A DNA stretch of 15,593 bases, from assembly GCA_964429575.1 (NCBI GenBank), contig CAYSCX010000046.1, positions 1 to 15,593 on the forward strand. The letters run 5' to 3'. Every line of letters starts with the position of its first letter. Position 1 is the stretch's first letter. Shown piece after piece: positions 6,984 to 13,497 of this stretch. The notes under the pieces were generated by a model. The model saw only the letters and a list, made by a program, of their open reading frames with translations. It did not search any database and was not told the origin of the DNA. This DNA is from CAYSCX01 sp964429575 (GTDB lineage Bacteria > Desulfobacterota > Binatia > Binatales > Binataceae). Made by a program: the position numbers and the translations under genes.

Positions 6984-7604
6984 TCAGTCTCCCTTGTGTG
7001 CGTTTGAATCCTTGTCGACCGCATCGCGCAAGACACGCGATGAAAGCCAGAACCGATAGTCTTTTCGGGTGTCCTTCAGAATTATTTTGCCGTCGCGGTC
7101 AAGCAGGTAAGTCGTGGGGTGCGGCGTGCCGCGTTCCATCTCTTCATGCGGCTCCGAATTGTAAACGCCGAACTGATCTATGACCTTGTGGTCCGGATCT
7201 GAAAGAAATACGAACGGCTGCAGCCCGTGTTCGCGAATGAACCGCTCGGCTTTCGGATTCACCTGGTTGCGAGCCATCACGTAAACCACCGTCAGACCTG
7301 GTACCGGTTTCACACTCTGGTGCAGCTCGACGAGCCGCGACTTCGTGTATGGTCACCAATCCAGCGATCGGTCAAAGGTGAGAAGCACTGGCCCTTTGCC
7401 GATAAACTGGCTCAACGAAACCGGATGTCCGGCCAAGTCCGGCAGAGTGAAGTCGGGAAGTTGTCCGCCGATCGCGCCGATAGCCGTTGGCACGTCGTTT
7501 CTGATGTCAGGAGTCGGGTGATAGTTGCGCGAGAGGGTGGCGACCACCACCAGCAACAACACGCACACGCCGGTCCAAATCCAGTTGCCAATTCTTGCCA
7601 TCAT
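6984..7604 (-). CDS. Membrane-anchored redoxin selenoprotein (Sec84, UxxT)
   Basis: A 206-residue AhpC/TSA-TlpA type thioredoxin-fold protein is restored when the UGA at 7355-7353 is read as selenocysteine. An N-terminal hydrophobic helix (WTGVCVLLLVVVATL, about residues 9-24) should anchor it with the catalytic domain in the periplasm. The domain begins GGQLPDFTLPDLAGHPVSL and the active site reads FDRSLDWUPYTKSRLVEL, corresponding to the usual DWCPYCK with Sec for the nucleophilic Cys and Thr for the resolving Cys. The later strand and cis-Pro region (GTPHPTTYLLDRDGKI) are intact. It likely reduces peroxides or disulfides, needing an external thiol because no resolving Cys is present in the motif. 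The ATG at 7604 overlaps the stop of the membrane-protein gene (TGATG) with GAGGAG upstream, so translation is coupled. Confidence 0.9.
7322..7338 (-). promoter_or_regulatory. SECIS-like hairpin of the redoxin gene
   Basis: GCGGCTC (7338-7332) pairs with GAGCTGC (7328-7322), seven pairs including one G-U, around the loop GUC. The loop begins 21 nt after the UGA and its first base is G followed by U, matching the bacterial SECIS pattern closely. Of the three hairpins it is the cleanest. Confidence 0.75.
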
Positions 7605-8062
7605 CACTCTCCTCTACCGGCGTCCGTAGCCGCGCGCGAGATGACGAGTTGGCGCGAAGGCCGCAACCAGACGAACCCGAGCGCCAGCAAAAGCATCACG
7701 GCGGCTTCGAATCGGAGCAAATCTCCCGTCTCCGCATATTCACCAGTAAACCACGCGATAATGCGGAACGCGGCACTCAAGACGAGTCCGAACGCTGTCA
7801 CGGTGGCAATTCCACGCGCCAGCTGCGGCGAGCGTATCGCAACTCCGAGCATCGCTCCCCACACGATCAATACGCAGCCCGCGAATGCTGCCATGTAATA
7901 GCCCCAATAGTCGGTCCGCGGCCCCACCGCCCCCTGGGTCATCGCGAACGGGAGGATGGTATTCGCGACGAAGGCGTAGAGAAGCGCGATGCCCGCCGCG
8001 AAGCACAGGAGCATGAGAGCACCGCAGATCATTCGAAAGCCGAAGGAGCGATCTAAGCTCAT
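7604..8062 (-). CDS. Four-helix membrane protein of the selenoprotein operon
   Basis: This 152-residue protein is mostly hydrophobic and shows four likely transmembrane helices at about residues 10-33, 53-76, 84-105 and 115-134, with the loop GAVGPRTDYWG between the first two. I recognise no catalytic motif and do not assign a family; size and layout resemble small DUF4345/DoxX-like membrane proteins without clear identity. It lies between the anti-sigma gene (61 nt upstream) and the redoxin gene, whose start overlaps its stop, so it is expressed with the selenoproteins. A role as membrane partner or electron-delivery subunit for the anchored redoxin is an inference from position only. The ribosome-binding site is weak. 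Confidence 0.75.
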   Translation of the reverse strand: MSLDRSFGFRMICGALMLLCFAAGIALLYAFVANTILPFAMTQGAVGPRTDYWGYYMAAFAGCVLIVWGAMLGVAIRSPQLARGIATVTAFGLVLSAAFRIIAWFTGEYAETGDLLRFEAAVMLLLALGFVWLRPSRQLVISRAATDAGRGE

Positions 8063-8123
8063 CCGCGTCGCCTAATAAGTGACCTCAATTCTTCATCATT
8101 CGGCCCGGAATTCAGCACTTTCG

Positions 8124-8345
8124 TCAGTTCCTGAAGTGACGAACGATCCTCTCGTACGCGTCCTCGGCAATTGTCTCATCAGGCAGCAACGCCAGCGCTC
8201 CCACCAGCGCCTTCATCTGGCGCAGGTACCTTCGGCAGTGTCGGCACATCGCGATGTGGAGTCGAAAGCGGAACCGATCTCCGCCCGCGAGACCTCCTTC
8301 GAGGTAATCGGTCACGCGCTCGGCGACTTCCCGACATTTCATCAT
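8124..8345 (-). CDS. Zinc-binding anti-sigma factor (ZAS type)
   Basis: This 73-residue protein carries HIAMCRHC (HxxxCxxC), the zinc-binding signature of ZAS anti-sigma factors, preceded by MKCREVAERVTDYLEGGL, the usual helix that contacts the sigma factor. It lacks a transmembrane segment, so it is a soluble cytosolic sensor. In this family oxidation or metal binding at the zinc site releases the sigma factor (as for RsrA); whether this one responds to redox or to a metal is not visible. Its ATG overlaps the sigma stop codon in an ATGA arrangement, the standard coupling for a sigma/anti-sigma pair. It is shorter than most family members and consists of little beyond the ZAS domain. Confidence 0.88.
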   Translation of the reverse strand: MMKCREVAERVTDYLEGGLAGGDRFRFRLHIAMCRHCRRYLRQMKALVGALALLPDETIAEDAYERIVRHFRN

Positions 8346-9037
8346 CGGGTTTCGTTCCTCTCCAACTGGCCTTCCAGCGCACGCCGCAATTTTGACCGCC
8401 CGCGGTGCAGCAGTACACGCTGATTAGTCTCGCTGATCTCCAAAATGTTGCAAACTTCGGTCGCATCGAAACCTTCGACGTCGCGAAGGGTTACTACCAC
8501 GCGCAAATTTGCAGGCAAGGCCGCGAGCGCTTGCGCGATCAGCTGTCGTGTTTCCTTACGCGCCATGAGGGATTCCGGCGTCTCGGCTTGCCAAGGCAGC
8601 GGCGGATCGGCCCACATCCCGCCTGCGTTGAAGCGGGTCGGGTCCACCGCGAAATCATCGTCATGTTCGGCATTCGATATCTCAGAGAACGGTACGGTAC
8701 GCTTTTCACGGGTCGCGCGTGTCTTCGCCTGATTTATCAGGATTCGGAACAGCCAGCTCTTGAGGCTCGAACGGCCCTCAAACGCACGTATTCCCTTCAA
8801 CACCCCGAGCCAGGTTTCCTGTGCCACCTCCTGCGCCGTGGACGGCTGCCCAACGAAAGACCGCGCCAGGCGCACAAGGGCGGAGTGGTAACGGTCAAAC
8901 AGATCGCGAAACGCATCCTCGTCGCCCGCTAGCAACCGTTCCACGAGAGCAGCGTCATCCCTGCGGGATAGCGGCGCGCGGGCCTCAGATGCGCGTCGAT
9001 TGTCGCGCTTGGCTTCGTGTCCGCCCATATCGTGCAT
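8342..9037 (-). CDS. ECF-family RNA polymerase sigma factor
   Basis: The protein has sigma region 2 (DEDAFRDLFDRYHSALVRLA through QEVAQETWLGVLKGI and SLKSWLFRILINQA) and sigma region 4 (LPANLRVVVTLRDVEGFDAT, then SETNQRVLLHRGRSKLRRAL), linked by an acidic stretch; regions 1 and 3 are absent, as in ECF factors. It directs RNA polymerase to stress promoters and is held by the anti-sigma encoded directly downstream. The start is uncertain: ATGs at 9070, 9037 and 9028 are possible and none has a good ribosome-binding site; 9037 is used here. It heads the operon containing both selenoproteins and is divergent from the bufferin operon. Bufferin loci in other bacteria are often under ECF control, which supports a regulatory link. 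Confidence 0.9.
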   Translation of the reverse strand: MHDMGGHEAKRDNRRASEARAPLSRRDDAALVERLLAGDEDAFRDLFDRYHSALVRLARSFVGQPSTAQEVAQETWLGVLKGIRAFEGRSSLKSWLFRILINQAKTRATREKRTVPFSEISNAEHDDDFAVDPTRFNAGGMWADPPLPWQAETPESLMARKETRQLIAQALAALPANLRVVVTLRDVEGFDATEVCNILEISETNQRVLLHRGRSKLRRALEGQLERNETR

Positions 9038-9269
9038 GCCGTTGCTTTGAAGCGAACGTCCAGCTCGCATCTGTAACAAACATACCGCGACGGAGACTGC
9101 AATGTAGCACCAAATTTAATAGGTGCGATTGAGCTGCGAGACTCGTACCGAAGGTCGGCCATCAACGACGCCTGAAGTGCGCCTTCGGGTTGCGGACTGT
9201 GCTCGACGTCCGCTCAAGGTCGCGGATCTTAGGTTCAACGAACAACCAACTGAGGAGGTCAGGACGAGA
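9038..9269. promoter_or_regulatory. Shared regulatory gap between sigma operon and bufferin operon
   Basis: This 232-nt divergent region must hold promoters for both operons. It contains an AT-rich imperfect dyad (CACC/GGTG arms around AAATTT, 9109-9125), the most likely operator or core promoter. The bufferin precursor has a good AGGAGG site at its right edge. I cannot assign -35/-10 elements with confidence. Confidence 0.45.
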
Positions 9270-9545
9270 ATGAAAAAGTCGGTAATGGCAGGTGCGGCTC
9301 TCGCGACCGCGGTCGGATTGGCGTTCTTAGCGCGTCCGGCGTTTGCACAGAGCGCGGAAGCAACGCCAGGGGCGCAGCAGGCCAGCGTCAAGTGCGTCGG
9401 CGCAAATGATTGCAAGGGGCAGAGCGCCTGCAAGACTGCGACCAGCGCCGGCCCCGGTGAGAACTCCTGCAAGGGCCAGGGCTTGGTCATGACGTCGAGC
9501 GAGAAGGATTGCGACGCCAAGGGCGGCAAGCCCGCAAAGATGTAA
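9270..9545 (+). CDS. bufA2: Bufferin-type RiPP precursor (BufA2-like)
   Basis: A 91-residue secreted precursor. A Sec signal peptide (MKKSVMAGAALATAVGLAFL, then ARPAFA) is likely cleaved after Ala26. The mature part has five cysteines (42, 48, 54, 67, 81) in the pattern KCVGANDCKGQSACK, NSCKGQG and EKDCDAKGGK, which is typical of the BufA2 class of bufferins. In these RiPPs, Cys residues in the core are converted by an MNIO enzyme into thiooxazole-type heterocycles, and the exported peptide binds copper in the periplasm. AGGAGG about 10 nt upstream of ATG 9270 supports the start. The DUF692 enzyme and DUF2063 partner follow directly. An insertion (TATSAGPGEN) spaces the third and fourth cysteines more widely than I expect for the class. 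Confidence 0.88.
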   Translation: MKKSVMAGAALATAVGLAFLARPAFAQSAEATPGAQQASVKCVGANDCKGQSACKTATSAGPGENSCKGQGLVMTSSEKDCDAKGGKPAKM

Positions 9546-9566
9546 CGCCGCTTCCTCCAGTGGCGA

Positions 9567-9610
9567 CGGTCGGTCGGTGCGCCATTCCCCTCCCGGCGCA
9601 CCGACGACCG
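9567..9610 (+). promoter_or_regulatory. Large RNA hairpin between bufferin precursor and MNIO gene
   Basis: GTCGGTGCGCC (9573-9583) pairs perfectly with GGCGCACCGAC (9595-9605) around an 11-nt loop, and CGGTC (9567-9571) pairs with GACCG (9606-9610) after one bulged G, giving a 16-pair stem. No U-run follows, so it should not stop transcription fully. Between a RiPP precursor and its enzyme such a structure can attenuate read-through or protect the precursor mRNA from 3' decay, giving more precursor than enzyme. It also ends 12 nt before the presumed start of the next gene. Confidence 0.7.
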
Positions 9611-9622
9611 CACTTCAACTCG

Positions 9623-10531
9623 GTGAATTTCAATCGCGTAGATTGCCCCTTTCTTGGGTTCGGTGTCGGGCTGCGCCGGCCCCACTACTCGCTCATCTCA
9701 GAGTCGCGCCCCAAAGTCGATTGGTTCGAAGTCATCACTGAGAATTTCATAGTACAGGGTGGCCGACCGCTCCAGGTTCTCGAGAAAGTTCGCGAACAAT
9801 ATCCAATTGCGTTGCACGGAGTCTCGCTGTCGATCGGGTCCGCGGACCCACTCAACTTCGCCTATTTGCGGGATTTAGCTCAACTCATACGGCGCTTTGA
9901 GCCGGCGTGGATCTCTGACCACCTGTGCTGGACAAGCATCGCGGGCCGAAATTCGCACGACCTATTACCTCTGCCATATACCGACGAAACGGTGAGTCAT
10001 GTCGCCGAACGCGTCCGGGTCGTGCAAGAGACTCTGGGTCGGCCGCTGCTGCTTGAGAACGTATCAAGCTACATGAGCTACGCCGCATCAACGCTGACGG
10101 AATGGGAATTCCTGGCGGCGGTGTCCGAAGAGGCCGACTGCGGAATCCTGCTCGACGTTAACAACGTATTTGTGAGCGCGTTTAACCATGGTTTCAGCGC
10201 GGAATCGTATATCGATGCGATCCCCGTCGAACGCGTCGCACAATTTCACATGGCCGGCCACAGCGATTTCGGAAAATATCTTCTCGACACTCATGACCAT
10301 CCCATATGCGATGCGGTTTGGGCGCTTTACGAACGCGCGGTTGCGAGATTCGGCCGAGTGTCGACGCTGATCGAATGGGACGACAATATTCCTGAGTTCC
10401 CGGTGCTTGCCGCCGCGGCAGAGGAAGCTCGGGCGAAACACAACCGAATCATGGAGATATGCGAGGTTGGAATCCCAAAGCGAATTGAGCGACCTGCAGA
10501 GACTGATTTACGGACTCATCACCGCGCCTGA
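9623..10531 (+). CDS. bufB2: MNIO (DUF692) bufferin-modifying enzyme
   Basis: The protein is a multinuclear non-haem iron dependent oxidase (formerly DUF692), a TIM-barrel enzyme that modifies cysteines of the bufferin precursor. Family motifs occur in order: LGFGVGLRRPHY at the N-terminus, VDWFEVITENF, ALHGVSLSIG, WISDHLCW, PLLLENVSSYM, GILLDVNNVFV, VAQFHMAGH, DTHDHP and LIEWDDNIP; the His, Asp, Glu and Asn residues in these motifs form the iron ligands in characterised members. The start is uncertain: the GTG at 9623 is best placed relative to LGFGVGL, but has no clear ribosome-binding site because the hairpin at 9567-9610 lies there; GTG 9560 is an alternative and translation may be coupled to bufA. 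The 3' end overlaps the next gene by 65 nt. Confidence 0.92.
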   Translation: MNFNRVDCPFLGFGVGLRRPHYSLISESRPKVDWFEVITENFIVQGGRPLQVLEKVREQYPIALHGVSLSIGSADPLNFAYLRDLAQLIRRFEPAWISDHLCWTSIAGRNSHDLLPLPYTDETVSHVAERVRVVQETLGRPLLLENVSSYMSYAASTLTEWEFLAAVSEEADCGILLDVNNVFVSAFNHGFSAESYIDAIPVERVAQFHMAGHSDFGKYLLDTHDHPICDAVWALYERAVARFGRVSTLIEWDDNIPEFPVLAAAAEEARAKHNRIMEICEVGIPKRIERPAETDLRTHHRA

Positions 10532-11297
10532 AGGAGTCGAGGACAGGGCGCGGGGCGTACGGGGAATCGGACTCGAAGGCATCGCGGCAATCGTGCCCGG
10601 CGATGGGCGGCTCGATACGCTGGAGCGGCTCAACATTTACGCGACGGCGTACTTCTATCGTCTGCTGAATTGCTTGAAGGAAGACTACCCGGCGACCCTA
10701 GCAGCGTTGACCGAGAAACGGTTCGAAAAGCTGGTGCGAGACTACCTGGCCGCACATCCCCCTACTGAACCCTCCATTCAGCACGCCGGCTCGGCGCTGG
10801 CAGGGTATCTGCGCGGACATCGATACAGCGTCGAACTACCCTACCTCGGGGATTTGGCACGCTTGGAACGTACGATAATCGACGTGTTCCACGGTGCAGA
10901 CGCGACTCCGATCGAACGCAAACATCTGGAGTCGATTCCACCCGCTCAGTGGCCGGCCATCGAAATTCGAACGCTTCCATCGGTCATGATTCTCGATTGC
11001 AAATGGCGGGTCGGTAAGCTCTTGCGCGCCGCCGCCGGAGAGGAACCGTGGGATCCTCCAGAGCAGGCTCAAGTGTCGGTGTTGGTCTGGCGCCAGCATT
11101 TCACCGTTTACCATCGAGAGATTGAACAGTCTGAAGCATGCGTGCTCAAGCTGGCAGAACAGCCCGTAGCGCTTGCACGATTGTGCGAAGAGGTCTCGCG
11201 CGCGACTGACGAGAACGATCCGGTCGCACAGATTGCGAAATTGCTCGACCCCTGGATAGCCGACGGGCTGCTGACCGCCGTACTTCCTGGCGGATGA
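10467..11297 (+). CDS. bufC2: BufC/HvfC-type DUF2063 partner protein
   Basis: A protein of about 276 residues with the DUF2063 (HvfC/BufC) N-terminal domain, seen as LQRLIYGLITAPEGV, then LDTLERLNIYATAYFYRLLN and CLKEDYPATLAAL. In bufferin and related MNIO systems this protein binds the precursor and presents it to the MNIO enzyme. The C-terminal half, from about residue 140, has a less conserved beta-rich domain (VSVLVWRQHFTVYHREIE). The reading frame extends further upstream inside the enzyme gene, but TTG 10467, preceded by GGAG and giving MESQSELSDLQRL, fits family lengths best; the resulting 65-nt overlap implies tight co-expression. The strong family match and gene order precursor-MNIO-DUF2063 make the assignment secure. 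Confidence 0.88.
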   Translation: MESQSELSDLQRLIYGLITAPEGVEDRARGVRGIGLEGIAAIVPGDGRLDTLERLNIYATAYFYRLLNCLKEDYPATLAALTEKRFEKLVRDYLAAHPPTEPSIQHAGSALAGYLRGHRYSVELPYLGDLARLERTIIDVFHGADATPIERKHLESIPPAQWPAIEIRTLPSVMILDCKWRVGKLLRAAAGEEPWDPPEQAQVSVLVWRQHFTVYHREIEQSEACVLKLAEQPVALARLCEEVSRATDENDPVAQIAKLLDPWIADGLLTAVLPGG

Positions 11298-11356
11298 AGC
11301 CCGGCCGCGGCGCACCCGACTCAACTTTTTTCAGCCGACCACGGAGAACAATTGCT

Positions 11357-11647
11357 ATGAATATAGGAACGCATCGAATACTCACCGTCAGCGAGGTGAG
11401 CGAATTTCTCAAAGTCCATCCATCGACGATTTATCGTCTGCTTAGAGAAAATGTGATCCCTGCGTTTCGCGTTGCGTCTGAGTGGAGATTCAATTTCGAA
11501 GAAGTTGAGAAATGGACGCAGAGGATGTCGCGCCTCAACTCCACGCGAGAAGGCGAAGGAAAAGGCGCCAGCGATGGCAGACCGCAAAGCGCAGCGCCTG
11601 ATGCGACGGCCTGGCCGCTTCGCACGTCGCCGACGGTCGGGGTCTAG
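11357..11647 (+). CDS. Excisionase-type helix-turn-helix protein
   Basis: A 96-residue protein whose first 55 residues form the HTH_17/excisionase winged-helix domain: ILTVSEVSEFLKVHPSTIYR, LLRENVIPAFRV, then EWRFNFEEVEKW. The remaining C-terminal part is rich in S, G, R and P and probably disordered. GGAGAA precedes the ATG at 11357 by 9 nt. It lies 59 nt after bufC on the same strand, so it may be part of the bufferin transcript and could be an additional regulator, or it could be unrelated to it; this domain is common both in excisionases and in stand-alone transcription factors. No integrase gene or attachment site is visible beside it, so a true excisionase role is less likely. Confidence 0.8.
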   Translation: MNIGTHRILTVSEVSEFLKVHPSTIYRLLRENVIPAFRVASEWRFNFEEVEKWTQRMSRLNSTREGEGKGASDGRPQSAAPDATAWPLRTSPTVGV

Positions 11648-11789
11648 CGCGTGGCAAATTTGCGATTTTCAGGTTGGCGAGTGTCCGCTAATCGGTTCGT
11701 GCGCCGTGATCCGCTGCAGAAAATGCGGGTCGACGAGCTATGTCTCTTATTCGCGGCCGTTCCGGATTCACATGTTAGCGACTTCGGAG

Positions 11790-12647
11790 CTACGCAGCCG
11801 CGCGCGATCGCCAATTTGCAATCGCCCCGCCGATTTCGTTCGGAGAATCCTCTTGCACGAAATGCAGCCCTTTGCCACCGGCGCGAATCTCCAAATTCTT
11901 GAACTTCCCTTTGCACCACTCAACGAGTTCGGGTCGCATGATCGCGCCGGGTTCAAATGTCAATAGCAATTTTGGCACCGGCGCGTTCGAGAGATAGTCG
12001 GCATTGCGCCGAATCACTTCGATCACGTCGGCGGGCTGCCCCTCGATCGGCAGCTCATTGGGCCACCGCCAAATTGGCTTGCGGTCGGCGGGAATTAGAA
12101 ACGGCTTTCGATAGGCATCCATTTCGGTCGTGGTGAGTTTCCGGATTATCGCGCTCGGGAAGAGCTGCTCGATGAAAACGTTTTGTTCGATAATCAGCTT
12201 CTCGCCTTCACCGGGCGTGCGAAATGCCTTGAAGAGACTTCGGCCGGGCTCGGCAAAATCACTCCACTTCATTTCCCGCAACAGCGCCTCCATAAAAACG
12301 ATTCTCACTACGCGTTGCGAATGGCGGTGCGCCCAGTCGAGCCCAAGCGCAGTTCCCCAGTCATGTAACACCAGCGTGACTCGATCCAGCTTCATCGCGT
12401 CGAACCACGCATCGAGATAGCGCGCATGATCGACGAACCGATACTCGATCGGAGGTTTGCCGGAATCGCCAAAGCCGATTAGATCGACCGCGAGACAGCG
12501 CCCCTGGCGCGCGAGATGAGGAATCACGTTGCGCCATAAGTATGAAGAAGTCGGGTTTCCGTGCAGAAAAACGATTGGATCGCCGGTGCCATCTTCAACA
12601 TAGCTCAGATGCGAATTGAGCAGTTTGATCTGCTTCGACGTGGCCAT
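11790..12647 (-). CDS. dhaA: Haloalkane dehalogenase
   Basis: This 285-residue alpha/beta hydrolase matches haloalkane dehalogenases of subfamily II. FLHGNPTSSYLWRN holds the halide-stabilising Asn31, VLHDWGTALG holds the nucleophile Asp96 and halide-binding Trp97, FMEALL holds the catalytic acid Glu120, and GKGLHFVQEDSP holds His262. The enzyme hydrolyses carbon-halogen bonds in haloalkanes, giving alcohol and halide, in the cytosol. The ATG at 12647 follows AAGGAG; an upstream ATG at 12668 in frame would add seven basic residues. It is convergent with the HTH gene and divergent from the DoxX gene. Although related hydrolases such as luciferases share the fold, the HDW, EAL and GLHFVQED motifs support dehalogenase. 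Its natural substrate cannot be read from sequence. Confidence 0.88.
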   Translation of the reverse strand: MATSKQIKLLNSHLSYVEDGTGDPIVFLHGNPTSSYLWRNVIPHLARQGRCLAVDLIGFGDSGKPPIEYRFVDHARYLDAWFDAMKLDRVTLVLHDWGTALGLDWAHRHSQRVVRIVFMEALLREMKWSDFAEPGRSLFKAFRTPGEGEKLIIEQNVFIEQLFPSAIIRKLTTTEMDAYRKPFLIPADRKPIWRWPNELPIEGQPADVIEVIRRNADYLSNAPVPKLLLTFEPGAIMRPELVEWCKGKFKNLEIRAGGKGLHFVQEDSPNEIGGAIANWRSRAAA

Positions 12648-12902
12648 GTCTCTCCTTCTCGAATGCACAAGCGCGACGGACGGATCCTACGCATCGGAGC
12701 CGGCGCTATCGCGTCAAGACCTGGTGGCCTCGTGTCCCTAGCCGGTGTGCCCGTTCATGCCGCCTGCCGGTTTAGAGTATCGGCAGCGACCCATTCGTTA
12801 CAGTTTTCGATTGATTGTTGGCTGGCAGCGGAGGCGAGCGTTGAATGCGCTTCAGGACGCGCTCTCCTTGTAACGGAAATCACGGGAGAGAGACCTTCTA
12901 AT
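12648..12902. promoter_or_regulatory. Divergent promoter region of dehalogenase and DoxX genes
   Basis: These 255 nt separate the divergent dehalogenase and DoxX genes and should contain both promoters. A long frame continues upstream of the DoxX start but has no conserved content. I see no clear operator. Confidence 0.35.
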
Positions 12903-13463
12903 ATGAACTCAACTAGCCTTGGCTCCGCATCCGCGCGGATTCAAGTTGTTGCGGGCTGGCTCGGCGGGCTCCTGCGTCTCGCCGACGCGCTGCGTTCGCT
13001 GCCGCCGCTCCTGGTTCGGCTCTTCGTGGGCTACATGTTCTTCGAGTTGGGGTGGGCCAAACTCCACAACCTCGAAGGCTTCGCTGAGAGATTTGCCGGC
13101 TGGGGAATCCCGTATCCTGCGTTCAGCGCCGCGTTGTCCGCTTACACGGAATGCATCGGCGGTGCGCTGCTGGTCGTGGGCCTTTTCACGCGAATCGTTT
13201 CGATTCCGATGATCATCAACATGGTAGTTGCCATCGCCACGGTGAAGATGCTGCGAGTCGCGAGCCTCGAGGACTTCGTCGAGCTTGATGAGCCGCTCTA
13301 CATTTTGAGCTTTTTCTGGTTGTTGATTGCCGGTCCAGGCGGCGTGAGCGTCGACTATTTCGTCAAGCACTTCTTGTTGGCCCCATTGGGACTGTGTGAG
13401 GAACCCTCGGAAGGAGCTCACGACGCGGACTCAAAGAGGACAGTGGTGCGCAGCTCTGCTTAG
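12903..13463 (+). CDS. DoxX family membrane protein
   Basis: A 186-residue integral membrane protein with the DoxX pattern: LLVRLFVGYMFFELGWAKL in the first helix, followed by FAGWGIPYPAFSAALSAYTE, GGALLVVGLFTRIVSIPMII and a last helix in LYILSFFWLLIAGPGGVSVD. Four helices are expected. DoxX proteins occur as membrane partners in thiol/redox and bufferin systems (BufD is a DoxX protein), but this copy lies 1.6 kb away from bufC, so membership in the bufferin system is a possibility only. The ATG at 12903 is preceded by GGGAGAG. Its frame is open further upstream, but that extension shows no membrane or family features. Confidence 0.85.
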   Translation: MNSTSLGSASARIQVVAGWLGGLLRLADALRSLPPLLVRLFVGYMFFELGWAKLHNLEGFAERFAGWGIPYPAFSAALSAYTECIGGALLVVGLFTRIVSIPMIINMVVAIATVKMLRVASLEDFVELDEPLYILSFFWLLIAGPGGVSVDYFVKHFLLAPLGLCEEPSEGAHDADSKRTVVRSSA

Positions 13464-13497
13464 CGCCGAGGCGCATCCTGGCGTCCGAGTGTCGCGC

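Noticed and set aside
6365..7604. Reading the UGA codons as nonsense mutations producing pseudogenes or split genes
   Set aside because: Three separate genes each have exactly one interruption, always UGA, always at the catalytic Cys/Sec position, with intact flanking domains and a downstream hairpin. Random decay would not give this pattern.
8112..8140. Possible fourth selenocysteine at the end of the anti-sigma gene
   Set aside because: After the UGA at 8124 the frame runs only three codons to another UGA, and no family motif continues, so this UGA is a normal stop.
9073..9098. GTAAC-type ECF -35 motif with a GAC element 16 nt later near the sigma start, with similar pairs at 9542 and 12870
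   Set aside because: Three look-alikes can be found but their positions do not fit start sites (one is at the bufA stop, one would give a leaderless DoxX transcript), and the -10 part is not a standard ECF element. Chance is likely.
11357..11647. Excisionase of an integrative element
   Set aside because: The HTH domain is shared by many stand-alone regulators, and no integrase or flanking att repeats were seen near it.
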